The notes beneath the pieces were generated by a model. The model had not been told where the DNA came from. It was given only the letters and a program-made list of their open reading frames with translations, and ran no database searches. From NCBI GenBank assembly GCA_041908445.1, contig JAYRFK010000008.1:124001-188000 (forward strand): 64,000 nt of DNA. Direction: 5' to 3'. Below are positions 7,925 through 15,704 of this stretch, piece by piece; within the stretch, counting starts at the first letter, position 1, and each line of letters starts with the position of its first letter. The translations under genes were made by a program, and so were the position numbers. This stretch comes from JAEUJM01 sp041908445. GTDB lineage: Bacteria > Actinomycetota > Acidimicrobiia > Acidimicrobiales > DATDAH01.

Positions 7925-8716
7925 TCAGAGGATCCAGTTGCTCGGGATGGCGTCGGGGCGCAGGAGGGCGTCGGTGCCGCCGTCGGCGAACACCACCGAG
8001 CCCACGAAGAAGCGGGCCTCGGGGCCGAGCAGGAACGCCACCAGGGCGGCGAGCTCCTCGGGGCGGCCGGGGCGCCCGACGGGCAGGGGGAAGTCCTTCA
8101 GGAACGGGGCCAGCATCGGGTCGGCGAGGCCCTCCTCGACCATCGCCGTGGCGATCATCCCTGGGGCCACCACGTTCAGGTTGATGCCGGCGCCGATCCA
8201 CTCGTCGGTGACGGCGTGGGTGCGGCACCAGCGGGCGATGGCGGTCTTGGTCGCGGGGTAGGCGCCGAACGAGCCGTCGGCCTCCGAGGCGGCGCGAGCG
8301 GCCTCCTCGTCGCCGGCTAGGCAGGCGTCGACCACGGCCTGGGGCACGCCGGGCTGGCAGGTCGTGGAGTTCGAGCTGATGGCCACCGCGGCGGCGCCGT
8401 CGGCGGCGGCGAGCGCCGGCCGCAGTCCCTCGAGCAGGGTGATGCTGCCGAAGTAGTTCACCGACACGACGATCGGGCCCGGTCGGTCCGGGAGGGGGCC
8501 GAGGCCGGCGAACGGCACGAAGCCGTCGAGCACGCCGCCGCACGCGTCGAGCACGCCGTCGATCGCGGCTTGGCGTCCGTCCGGCGTGCCGAGGTCGACC
8601 TCGATGTCGGCGTCGTGGAGGTCGACGCCGATGACGGTGTGGCCGTCCGCCCGCAGCCGGGCGCTCGTCGCCGCCCCCATGCCCGACGCCGACCCCGTGA
8701 TGGCGATGGTTCCCAT
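7925..8716 (-). CDS. SDR family oxidoreductase, 3-alpha-hydroxysteroid dehydrogenase/carbonyl reductase-like
   Basis: The 263-aa protein has the SDR glycine motif TGSASGMG (residues 7-14), the active-site serine in AISSNS (114-117), and the YPATK catalytic pair Tyr153 and Lys157. Several stretches (HTVIGVDLHDADIEVDL, VSVNYFGSITLLEGL, and the closing FADGGTDALLRP) resemble the Comamonas 3-alpha-hydroxysteroid dehydrogenase/carbonyl reductase subfamily. The ATG at 8716 was chosen because the nucleotide-binding strand begins immediately after it. It is divergent from an amidohydrolase gene across a 57-bp gap and lies directly upstream of the Rieske oxygenase. A role in oxidising a hydroxyl of a steroid- or terpenoid-like compound is inferred. 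Confidence 0.8.
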   Translation of the reverse strand: MGTIAITGSASGMGAATSARLRADGHTVIGVDLHDADIEVDLGTPDGRQAAIDGVLDACGGVLDGFVPFAGLGPLPDRPGPIVVSVNYFGSITLLEGLRPALAAADGAAAVAISSNSTTCQPGVPQAVVDACLAGDEEAARAASEADGSFGAYPATKTAIARWCRTHAVTDEWIGAGINLNVVAPGMIATAMVEEGLADPMLAPFLKDFPLPVGRPGRPEELAALVAFLLGPEARFFVGSVVFADGGTDALLRPDAIPSNWIL

Positions 8717-8773
8717 GCGCCCATCATGGCCGTTGGCGGCGGTCGGCCCGGGCCGACCACACTGCGGGGCGTG

Positions 8774-9628
8774 ATGCCCACCGACATCGGCGTGATCGAC
8801 CTCATGATCGGCTTCCCCTCGGCCGAGTCCCGCGAGAAGTACGACTACCTCCGCCGCAACCTCCGCGACGCCGAGTCGGCGGCCATGGAGATGCCGGCGG
8901 AGTACATGTTCAAGGACATCCCGGACCACAAGGAGCCCGAGGACGACGCCGTGGCGATCACGCTGGCGGCGATGGACAAGTGCGGCGTCGCCATCGGCCT
9001 GGTCGGCATCCAGAGCGACGCCGCCAAGCGGGCCCTGCGCGAGCACCCGGACCGCTTCGCCCCGAGCCTCGAGATCGACCCCAACGCCATCACCTCGGCC
9101 GTGCGCGCCATCCGCGAGGCCCACGAGGAGTGGGGCCTCAAGGCCGTCACCACGTTCCCCTCGGGCTGCAACCCGCCCGTCCCCGTCAGCGACCGCCGCT
9201 ACTACCCGATCTACCAGACCTGCATCGACCTCGACATCCCGATCGTGGCCAACGCCGGCATCGCCGGCCCCCGCCTGCCGTCGGACGTGCAGGACGTCAT
9301 GCACTTCGACCAGGTCTGCTACGACTTCCCCGAGCTGCGCATCGTGATGCGCCACGGCGCCGAGCCGTGGGAGGCGCTGGCGGTGAAGCTCATGCTCAAG
9401 TGGCCCGGGCTCTACTACATGACGAGCGCCTTCGCTCCGAAGTACTACCCCCAGGCGATCGTCGACTACGCCAACACGCGCGGCGCCGACAAGATCATGT
9501 ACGCCGGCTACTTCCCCATGGGCCTGAGCCTCGACCGCATCTTCGACGAGCTGCCCCACGTGCCCTTCCGGGACCACGTCTGGCCCAAGTTCCTTCGTGA
9601 GAACGCAGAGCGGGTGTTCCGCCTCTAG
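8774..9628 (+). CDS. Amidohydrolase-2 family protein
   Basis: The 284-aa protein is a TIM-barrel of the amidohydrolase-2 type (related to aminocarboxymuconate-semialdehyde decarboxylase). It has an internal RFAPSLEIDPN strand, a HGAEPWEALAVKLMLKWPG segment and a final ENAERVF helix. The usual N-terminal HxH metal motif is not evident; the start reads IGVIDLMIGFPSAESREKY, so metal binding may differ. A GTG at 8771 directly precedes the ATG, and a CACACT box ends 7 bases before it, so either codon could be the start of a leaderless message. It is divergent from the SDR and Rieske genes. Decarboxylase and hydrolase activities are both possible. Confidence 0.75.
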   Translation: MPTDIGVIDLMIGFPSAESREKYDYLRRNLRDAESAAMEMPAEYMFKDIPDHKEPEDDAVAITLAAMDKCGVAIGLVGIQSDAAKRALREHPDRFAPSLEIDPNAITSAVRAIREAHEEWGLKAVTTFPSGCNPPVPVSDRRYYPIYQTCIDLDIPIVANAGIAGPRLPSDVQDVMHFDQVCYDFPELRIVMRHGAEPWEALAVKLMLKWPGLYYMTSAFAPKYYPQAIVDYANTRGADKIMYAGYFPMGLSLDRIFDELPHVPFRDHVWPKFLRENAERVFRL

Positions 9629-9731
9629 CGCACGTTCCGTTCGGCCAGCCGACGACTCGACCCGCCGCGGCGCGGCGAGCGAGGGACGAGCGAGCCATGA
9701 CGATGCGATGAGGCGTCAGCCGAAGAGCGGT

Positions 9732-10043
9732 TCAAAACGCGTCGAGGGCGACTAGGACGGCCATCCCCACCACCAGGGTGAGGATGGAGTTCCGGGTCTT
9801 CCAGGCCACCGCGGCGGCGACCAGGCCGGCGGCGAGCTCGGGTGTCCACAGTGAGAGCTGGCCGTCGGGCCGTAGGAACGCGGGCACCACGATCGAGGCC
9901 AGCGCCGCCGGCGGGATCTGGCGCAGGATGCGCTGGACGAACGGAGGCACGTCGGCCATGCGGTGCGCGGCCATCAGGAACGAGGCGCGCATCGAGAAGG
10001 TGCCGATCCCGCCGAGGATCACGGCGACCCAGAGGCGGCTCAC
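9732..10043 (-). CDS. azlD: AzlD-like branched-chain amino acid transport protein
   Basis: The 103-aa product is strongly hydrophobic, with about four membrane segments, and shows the AzlD pattern: a glycine-rich first helix (VAVILGGIGTFSMRASF), the loop MADVPPFVQRILRQIPPAALASI, and late helices around KTRNSILTLVVGMAVL. AzlD is the small partner of AzlC in branched-chain amino acid exporters. The GTG start overlaps the azlC stop as GTGA, a coupling arrangement that supports both the start and a two-protein complex in the cytoplasmic membrane. The substrate is inferred from the family. Confidence 0.85.
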   Translation of the reverse strand: MSRLWVAVILGGIGTFSMRASFLMAAHRMADVPPFVQRILRQIPPAALASIVVPAFLRPDGQLSLWTPELAAGLVAAAVAWKTRNSILTLVVGMAVLVALDAF

Positions 10044-10798
10044 GGCGCGTCGTCCTCGGCCGGCTCCCCGTCGGGTGGCTCCACCACCGGCGTGCTGGTC
10101 GCAGGACCGTCGCGGTGGTACTCGGCGACGACGCCGGCGGTGATGCCCGCGGCCGCACCGGCGACCGTGGCCAGGTGCGGGTCGCCGTACTGCGCGCAGA
10201 GCACCGCGGCGGCGCCGCCGAACACCGCGGCCATCACCGCCGGCGAGGACGTCAGCGTCGGCACCAGCAGCACCAGGAAGACGAGGGGCACCGCGAACTC
10301 GATGGGGAGCGAGTCGGGGATGGCGCCGCCGATGAGCACCCCGACGACGGTGCAGATCTGCCAGTTGACCCAGAGGGCCAGCGCCGCGCCCAGGTAGAAG
10401 GGGACCCGTCGTTCGGGCTCGGCGCCGCGGCCCCCACCCGCCCACCGGGTGATGGACACGGCGTAGGCCTGGTCGGTCAGCACGTAGGCGATGCCGGCCC
10501 GCCGGGCGTGGGACTCGCGGGCGAGGAACGGGGAGAGCGACGCCGAGTACAGCATGAGGCGCAGGTTGATGGTCCACGCGGTCAGCACCGCCACGGCCAC
10601 GGAGCCGCCGCCGCCCAGCACGTCGACCATGGCGAGCTGGCTGGCGCCGGCGAAGACGATCGTCGACAGCCCGATGGCGATGCCGCCGCCGAGGTGCGCG
10701 TCGACCGGCGCGGCGCCGGCGACGAGGCCGAAGGGGATGACGCCGACGAGCAGCGGGGTGACCGCGATCACCCCGGCCCGGAACTCGTCCCTCCTCAC
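10040..10798 (-). CDS. azlC: AzlC family branched-chain amino acid exporter subunit
   Basis: The 252-aa membrane protein has the AzlC hallmarks: the N-terminal GVIAVTPLLVGVIPFGLVAG, the conserved FAGASQLAMVDVLG segment, the NLRLMLYSASLSPFLA stretch and the LTDQAYAVSI motif. Together with AzlD it forms an exporter for branched-chain amino acids or analogues. The hydrophilic Pro/Glu/Asp-rich last 30 residues are an added tail. The GTG start has TAGACA 6 bases upstream on the minus strand, compatible with a leaderless message. A large palindrome stands just upstream, separating it from the DUF1996 gene. Confidence 0.88.
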   Translation of the reverse strand: MRRDEFRAGVIAVTPLLVGVIPFGLVAGAAPVDAHLGGGIAIGLSTIVFAGASQLAMVDVLGGGGSVAVAVLTAWTINLRLMLYSASLSPFLARESHARRAGIAYVLTDQAYAVSITRWAGGGRGAEPERRVPFYLGAALALWVNWQICTVVGVLIGGAIPDSLPIEFAVPLVFLVLLVPTLTSSPAVMAAVFGGAAAVLCAQYGDPHLATVAGAAAGITAGVVAEYHRDGPATSTPVVEPPDGEPAEDDAP

Positions 10799-10829
10799 CC
10801 GCTCTGTCTAGCGCCCCGGCCGAGGCGTA

Positions 10830-10873
10830 CTGGCTCCCGATTTCGGTGTCCCGACACCGAAATCGGGAGCCAG
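10830..10873. repeat. 44-bp inverted repeat with 21-base perfect arms
   Basis: Arms at 10830-10850 and 10853-10873 are exact reverse complements separated by two C residues. The hairpin lies downstream of the DUF1996 gene and upstream of azlC, both on the minus strand, so termination between the two transcription units is likely. There is no T-run on either side. The long perfect arms and small loop also fit a dispersed repetitive extragenic palindrome. Confidence 0.75.
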
Positions 10874-10887
10874 AACCGCCGAGCGGG

Positions 10888-11775
10888 TCAGGTGCCGTGG
10901 GGCCCGAGTTGGGCCACGCCGCACACCACGTCGGCGTTGATGCAGTACCGGACGTCGGTGGCCAGGGCGTCGGGGTTCCACGCGTTGAAGAAGTCGGCGT
11001 GGGCGGTGAAGGTCTCGCCCGAGGCCAGGCGCAGGTCCGAGGCGTCGCCGTGGAACGGGTACTCGATGATGAACTCGAGCTGGGGGACGGCGACCGGGTG
11101 GCTGTCCGGGCAGCCGTCGGCGTCGCTGTAGGCCATGTGGGCGGTGTGGTCGACGGGGTCGTCGAGGTGCTCGCCGTCCCAGCAGTCCGGGTACGTGATG
11201 CGCACCCGGAGCGGGGAGCCCTCGCCGCAGTCGGGCGGCGCCGCGTGGCGACGGGGGTTGAAGCCACAGGACCAGCCGACGATGGCGGTGTCCTGCTCCC
11301 CGGTGGCGAACTGGTCGCCGCCGAGCATCTTCAGGCCGAGTGGGAACGGGACCACCGTGGTCGGGTCCACGCCCGGGGCGGCGCGGTAGTAGGCGTTCGA
11401 GCCGCTCGGCTCGATCCGGCGGTCACCGTCGTACAGGGCGGGCGCCCAGTAGCTGGCCCGGTCCTCCTTGTTGCGACAGGTCGTGTCGGCGTCCACCAGG
11501 TCGTCCACGGTGGTGTCGGCGTCGACGCCCGTGGCACCGAAGAACTCGTGCAGGTGCGACATGCCCGGCATGCCGGGGTGCACGATCGGGTCCACCGGTG
11601 CGGCGTTCGACCACGCGCACTCCACCACGAAGCGTCCGTCGTGGGGCTCGGCGGCGACGGTGCCGCCGCTGCCGCCGTCGGAGGTGGAGGAGGTGCGCCG
11701 CACCGCGACCGCGGCCGCCACCGCCACGAGGGCGATGACGGCCGCGGCCAGCACGACGGTGCGGCGACGGGTCAA
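10888..11775 (-). CDS. DUF1996 domain-containing secreted or membrane-anchored protein
   Basis: The 295-aa product starts with an arginine-rich stretch and one hydrophobic segment (VVLAAAVIALVAVAAAVAV) that acts as a signal anchor or signal peptide. The body matches DUF1996, with MSHLHEFFG near residues 75-85, RASYWAPALYDG, and cysteine-bearing repeats such as YPDCWDGEHLDDP. The family is extracellular in actinobacteria and fungi and has no established function. The TTG start overlaps the stop of the beta-helix gene as TTGA, which shows coupling and fixes the start. It is the last gene of a three-gene secreted set with the beta-helix lipoprotein and the cupredoxin. Confidence 0.8.
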   Translation of the reverse strand: MTRRRTVVLAAAVIALVAVAAAVAVRRTSSTSDGGSGGTVAAEPHDGRFVVECAWSNAAPVDPIVHPGMPGMSHLHEFFGATGVDADTTVDDLVDADTTCRNKEDRASYWAPALYDGDRRIEPSGSNAYYRAAPGVDPTTVVPFPLGLKMLGGDQFATGEQDTAIVGWSCGFNPRRHAAPPDCGEGSPLRVRITYPDCWDGEHLDDPVDHTAHMAYSDADGCPDSHPVAVPQLEFIIEYPFHGDASDLRLASGETFTAHADFFNAWNPDALATDVRYCINADVVCGVAQLGPHGT

Positions 11776-13157
11776 TCCGTCGGCGCCGGCGGCACCTGGA
11801 TGGCGTCGACGTCGATCTCCTCGGTCGGGCCGCGGGCGGGCTCGGTCGGGGCGGTCGCCGCGTCGGGCATGTTCTCGAGGTCGCCGGGGTCGGGCAGCTC
11901 GACGGTCTGGAAGTCCGCCGGCTCGGCCTGGTTCTCGTCGAGCAGGGCGATGAGGGCCGCCGACTCGGCGTTCACCACGCCGAAGGGACCGCCACACGGG
12001 GCGATCTGCTCGAGGTCGGCGGGGCTGAACACCGCGGCGTCGTTGTCGGCGAAGCAGTTCTCCTTGTCCTCCGCCTCGACGCTCATGATGTCCCAGCCGC
12101 CGTTGGCGTCGTTGCCCTGGGCCACGTTGCCCACGACCTGGTTCCGGTGGGCGTGCCACACCAGCGGGTTGGGCAGCTGCGCGATCTCCTCGTCGCTGAC
12201 GGGCACGGAGTCCTCGACGCAGTTCGGGTCGGGCTCGTCGATCAGCGGCCCGATCGGATCCGACTCGGGGGTCGGGGCCACGAGGATGCCGGCGACGGGG
12301 TTGTTGTCGACGCGGTTGCGCTCGACGATGTTGTCGTTCGTGCCGGTGAGGATGACGCCCACGCCCGGGAACTCGGCGGCGACGGCGATGGCGCTGGTCT
12401 CGAGGTTGCCGTTGTCCGAGGCGATGTTGCCCACGATGGTGTTGCGCACCGGCGGCGCGCAGCCCTCGTAGCTGCCCGCGTTGGGCACGATGCCCGAGCG
12501 GTTGTGGCGGAACACCGAGTTCACGATGGTGACGTTCGTCGAGTTCGTGCCCGAGTAGCCGAGCCCGTTCCACTCCGAGGTGAAGTCGTCGATGACCGCG
12601 TTGCAGTCACCGCACTGGCCGATGTAGATGCCGGCGTCGGGGCTGCCCGAGCCGTAGGAGTGCTCGAACACGCCGTTCACAGAGCCGTACGCGTACACGC
12701 CGTAGTCGCCGTTGCGGATGGCGGTGAGGTACGAGCCGCGGTAGCCGTCGACCCCCGTCCAGAAGAAGCCGTTGCCGGTGTAGTTCTGGGCGGTCATGTT
12801 CTCGACGACCACGCCGTCGGTCTCGAGGATGCGCACGCCGTTCTCGAGCTCGAAGTTGCCCTCGAGGATCACGTTGTTGCGGTCGATGCCGCGCAGCGTG
12901 ATGTCGGGGCAGGTCACGTTGACGGCTTCCTCGTAGGTGCCCTCGGCGATCAGGACGAGCGCCCCCGGGGCCGCGGCGTCGGCGGCGGCCTGGATGGTGT
13001 CGTAGTCGTCGGGCACGTTGAGGGTGCCCTCCTGGTCACAGGTCGGTGCCGTCGGCGCCGTGCTCGCGCTCTCGTCGTCGCCGCCGTCGCTGCTACAGGC
13101 CGCGACGACGAACACGACGGCGAGCAGCACGGCGAGGAGCCGCTTCGTGGTGGTCAT
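11772..13157 (-). CDS. Right-handed parallel beta-helix lipoprotein (NosD-like)
   Basis: The 461-aa protein begins with a lipoprotein signal (LLAVLLAVVFVVAACSS), with the lipidated cysteine near residue 21. The mature part opens with the typical NVPDDYDTIQAAADAAAPGALVLIAEGTYEEAV strand-loop unit of beta-helix proteins. It continues with short repeats rich in N, G and V (NGVRI, NGDYGVYAYG, AGIYIGQCGDC, RSGIVPN), and the C-terminal 90 residues are acidic and proline-rich. NosD-like beta-helices bind copper-related partners or carbohydrate, which is of interest beside the cupredoxin gene. It is 31 bases downstream of the cupredoxin gene and overlaps the DUF1996 gene. Catalytic activity cannot be inferred. 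Confidence 0.8.
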   Translation of the reverse strand: MTTTKRLLAVLLAVVFVVAACSSDGGDDESASTAPTAPTCDQEGTLNVPDDYDTIQAAADAAAPGALVLIAEGTYEEAVNVTCPDITLRGIDRNNVILEGNFELENGVRILETDGVVVENMTAQNYTGNGFFWTGVDGYRGSYLTAIRNGDYGVYAYGSVNGVFEHSYGSGSPDAGIYIGQCGDCNAVIDDFTSEWNGLGYSGTNSTNVTIVNSVFRHNRSGIVPNAGSYEGCAPPVRNTIVGNIASDNGNLETSAIAVAAEFPGVGVILTGTNDNIVERNRVDNNPVAGILVAPTPESDPIGPLIDEPDPNCVEDSVPVSDEEIAQLPNPLVWHAHRNQVVGNVAQGNDANGGWDIMSVEAEDKENCFADNDAAVFSPADLEQIAPCGGPFGVVNAESAALIALLDENQAEPADFQTVELPDPGDLENMPDAATAPTEPARGPTEEIDVDAIQVPPAPTD

Positions 13158-13188
13158 GGTGGTGGTGTCTCCCCCTGGGTGTGGTCCG

Positions 13189-13581
13189 TCAGCCTTCGAC
13201 GGTGATGGTGCCGATCATGCCCGCGGTGGCGGTGCCGTGGATCGAGCAGTAGAAGCCGTAGGTGCCGGGCTCGTCGAAGGCGATGGGCGCCACCTCGGTC
13301 CCCGGCTTGAAGTCCTCGACCGTGATCTCCCAGTCCTGGTCCGGGTCGGCGGGGATCACGTTGTGGTCGTTGCGGCCCCGGTTGGTGAACACGATCTCGG
13401 TGCCGGCCTGCACGGTGATCTCCTCGGGCGCGAACGAGTTGTCGAGGGCATCCACGTTCTCGGTGACGCCCTCCACGAGCTCGACGTCGTCGCCGCTGCT
13501 CCCGCAGGCGGTCAGGCCGAGGCCACCGACGACCAGGGTGAGGGCGAGGCCGGCGACGATCCGGCGGCGGGGTGCGGGCAT
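13189..13581 (-). CDS. Cupredoxin-domain lipoprotein (plastocyanin/amicyanin-like)
   Basis: The 130-aa protein has a lipoprotein signal with lipobox LTAC (Cys26) and one cupredoxin domain. Probable type-1 copper ligands are His73 (NDHNV), Cys112 and His115 (YCSIH) and Met122. The Y-C-x-x-H core is that of plastocyanin/amicyanin-like domains, with a longer spacing to the methionine. It should be a membrane-tethered electron carrier or copper chaperone outside the cytoplasm. A GGAAGGA stretch precedes the ATG on the minus strand, and TAGACC lies further upstream. It is the first gene of the set with the beta-helix lipoprotein and DUF1996 protein. Confidence 0.85.
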   Translation of the reverse strand: MPAPRRRIVAGLALTLVVGGLGLTACGSSGDDVELVEGVTENVDALDNSFAPEEITVQAGTEIVFTNRGRNDHNVIPADPDQDWEITVEDFKPGTEVAPIAFDEPGTYGFYCSIHGTATAGMIGTITVEG

Positions 13582-13666
13582 GGTGGTGGGTCCTTCCGAG
13601 GACAGGTCTACCGAGCGAGAGGTCGGCGAGCCAAGGTAGTCGACGGGTCACCGCGGCCCGGCCCGC

Positions 13667-15199
13667 TCAGTTCCCCCGGACCGCACCGTCGAGCATGGGC
13701 GGGCGGTTCGGCCAGGTGTGGAAGGTGCGGCGGTGGCGGGCCATGGCCGTCTGGATCAGCTCGATGTAGACGAGCTTGCGGATCAGGTAGCTGTGCTGCT
13801 CCTTGGGGTCCAGGTAGAGGTTGAACATCTTCCCGTAGCCGTACTGCTGCATCACGCCGCTGAAGCCGCCCGAGTTCACGACGTCGGTGTCGTCGTCCGA
13901 GATGGACGCGATCATGTACTTGTACTCCGCGACCCGGATGGCCGAGAAGGTGGCGGTGAGCCAGTAGTAGTGGAACTTGCGGTTCGAGTGGGCGTCGTCG
14001 CCGAGCAGGAACGACGTCTGGTCGATCGAGTCGATGAACCGGTCGTCGGGCACGGCATCGTCCGCTCCGGCGAGGTGCAGCAGCGTCGCGAAGAGGTCGA
14101 GCTGGTCGAAGAGCCCGTCGGACGCGCGCCCCTCGATCATCCCGGGCCACGAGAAGATCCCCGGCACGCGGACGCCCCCCTCCCAGGTCGAGCCCTTGGC
14201 GCAGCGGAACGGGGTGTAGGCGGCGTCGGGCCAGGTCTCCATCTCCGGGCCGTTGTCGGAGGAGATGAAGACCAGGGTGTTGTCGGCCTGGCCCGTCTCC
14301 TCGAGGGTGCGCACCAGCCGCCCCACGATGTCGTCGAGCTCGACGAGGGTGTCCTTGTACGGGTGCTTGGCCGGTGACGACCCCTGGAAGCGCTCGAGGG
14401 GGTAGTTGTCGAAGTGGGCGCCGCGGGTGCAGTGGTAGAGGAACCACGGCCGCTCGTCGCCGGCCATGCGCTTGATGAAGTCCTCGGAGTAGGTGGCCCA
14501 CCGGTCGTCGAGGGTCGACAGGACCGGGATGGTGACCTCCTCGACGTTCTCGGGGTCGCCCCCCTTGGTGGCGTGCACCCAGCACTTGTTGAAGCGCTCG
14601 TTGCGGATCCACTCGGTGCGCTCGTCGCTGTAGACGACCTCGGGGAAGAAGTACGGGTCGCGCCACTCGGTGTACATGTCCGAGACGCTGAGGAACCCGT
14701 AGAAGTCGTCGAAGCCGACGTGCTGGGGCTGGCTGGCGAGGTTCTCGCCCATGTGCCACTTGCCCACGGCCTGGGTGACGTACCCGGCCCGGCTCAGCAG
14801 GTCGGCGAGCACGACCTCGCCCTCGAGGCCGCCGGGCATGCCGTACATCGGCGGGATGAGCAGGCCGTGGCGCATGGGGTGGCGGCCCGTCATGATCGAC
14901 GCCCGTGACGGGGTGCAGGACGGCTCGGAGTAGCACGAGGTGAGCAGCAGGCCGTCGCGGGCGAGGCGGTCGATGTGCGGGGTGGGGGCGCCCGCCATGA
15001 CGCCGCCGCCGTAGCAACCGAAGTCACCCCAGCCGACGTCGTCCATCAACACGACGAGGACGTTCGGCTTCTTGCCGGTGCGCGCCTCGAGGGTGGCGAG
15101 CTTGTCCGCGACCGCCGCCTCCTGGTCCGGGTGGACGAACCGGGGCTCGCGGTTGTCGGCGACGTGGGTCGTCGGCGCGCTGATCAGGTCGTGGGCCAT
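13667..15199 (-). CDS. Type I sulfatase (arylsulfatase family)
   Basis: The 510-aa protein carries the sulfatase core: the metal-binding VVLMDDVGWGDFG (Asp53, Asp54) and the formylglycine motif CTPSRASIMTG, in which Cys95 would be oxidised by a formylglycine-generating enzyme not found in this window. FISSDNGPE follows near the middle with further metal ligands. Such enzymes cleave sulfate esters. No export signal is visible at the chosen ATG, which has a GAGGGGGAA ribosome site just upstream; a GTG 30 bases earlier adds no signal peptide either. The substrate is unknown, and phosphonate or choline-sulfate-like activities occur in the same superfamily. Confidence 0.85.
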   Translation of the reverse strand: MAHDLISAPTTHVADNREPRFVHPDQEAAVADKLATLEARTGKKPNVLVVLMDDVGWGDFGCYGGGVMAGAPTPHIDRLARDGLLLTSCYSEPSCTPSRASIMTGRHPMRHGLLIPPMYGMPGGLEGEVVLADLLSRAGYVTQAVGKWHMGENLASQPQHVGFDDFYGFLSVSDMYTEWRDPYFFPEVVYSDERTEWIRNERFNKCWVHATKGGDPENVEEVTIPVLSTLDDRWATYSEDFIKRMAGDERPWFLYHCTRGAHFDNYPLERFQGSSPAKHPYKDTLVELDDIVGRLVRTLEETGQADNTLVFISSDNGPEMETWPDAAYTPFRCAKGSTWEGGVRVPGIFSWPGMIEGRASDGLFDQLDLFATLLHLAGADDAVPDDRFIDSIDQTSFLLGDDAHSNRKFHYYWLTATFSAIRVAEYKYMIASISDDDTDVVNSGGFSGVMQQYGYGKMFNLYLDPKEQHSYLIRKLVYIELIQTAMARHRRTFHTWPNRPPMLDGAVRGN

Positions 15200-15339
15200 G
15201 GTTCCCCCTCGGTGGTCCCCGGACCGCAACGGTCTAGCCGATCGGGCACGGGGCGCCGGGCGGCCGCCCGGCGCCGGTGGCGGGCGATTCCGAGAAATGG
15301 GCCGTTCGCCCTATCACATCGCTGTACGGACCTGTCGAT

Positions 15340-15351
15340 ACAAGTTCTTGT
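15340..15351. promoter_or_regulatory. Short palindrome ACAAGTTCTTGT upstream of the pilin gene
   Basis: A perfect 12-bp palindrome lies 56 bases before the Flp pilin start, in the 208-bp divergent gap shared with the sulfatase gene. It is relatively AT-rich and could be an operator. Nothing else in the gap is recognisable. Confidence 0.3.
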
Positions 15352-15407
15352 CAGAACACGGGTCCAGCAGGATCTCGTGCCCGAAAGACAGACACGGAGA
15401 CAAACCG

Positions 15408-15596
15408 ATGATCCTCACCTACGAGTTCCTCGCCAACTGGATGCGGGCCCGCTTCGCCGACAGCGAGCGTGGCGCCTCCCTCGTGGAGTACGCCCTGCTG
15501 GTCGCCCTCATCGCGGTGGTCTGCATCGCCGCCGTGACCCTGCTCGGCCGCAACGCCAGCACCAAGTTCAGCAACGTCGGCTCCTCGATCAGCTGA
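15408..15596 (+). CDS. Flp/Fap-type pilin, orphan
   Basis: The 62-aa product has the type IVb (Flp) prepilin pattern: a short charged leader, then RGASLVEYALLVALIAVV, with the conserved Glu-Tyr after the processing glycine, and a single hydrophobic helix. A TadV-type prepilin peptidase would cleave after the glycine near residue 24, leaving a mature pilin of about 40 residues. No Tad assembly genes are nearby, so the machinery must be elsewhere. The ATG is preceded by a weak purine-rich site (CGGAGACA). A strong hairpin terminator follows within 20 bases, indicating a monocistronic and probably well-expressed gene. Confidence 0.85.
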   Translation: MILTYEFLANWMRARFADSERGASLVEYALLVALIAVVCIAAVTLLGRNASTKFSNVGSSIS

Positions 15597-15615
15597 TCGA
15601 CCGCTCGACCTTGGC

Positions 15616-15647
15616 AAAGGGGGCGGGCCTTCGGGCCCGCCCCCTTT
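15616..15647 (+). terminator. Intrinsic-terminator-like hairpin after the pilin gene
   Basis: Perfect 14-base arms (AAAGGGGGCGGGCC and its complement) enclose a TTCG tetraloop, 19 bases after the pilin stop. The stem ends in AAA/TTT, so a short U-run follows the GC-rich part. It is one of the clearest terminators in the window. Confidence 0.8.
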
Positions 15648-15704
15648 CCGCGTCCCGGCAGGGGCCCGCGCTGGCCCGGCCGGGACGACGGCCCTGCGGC
15701 TCGA

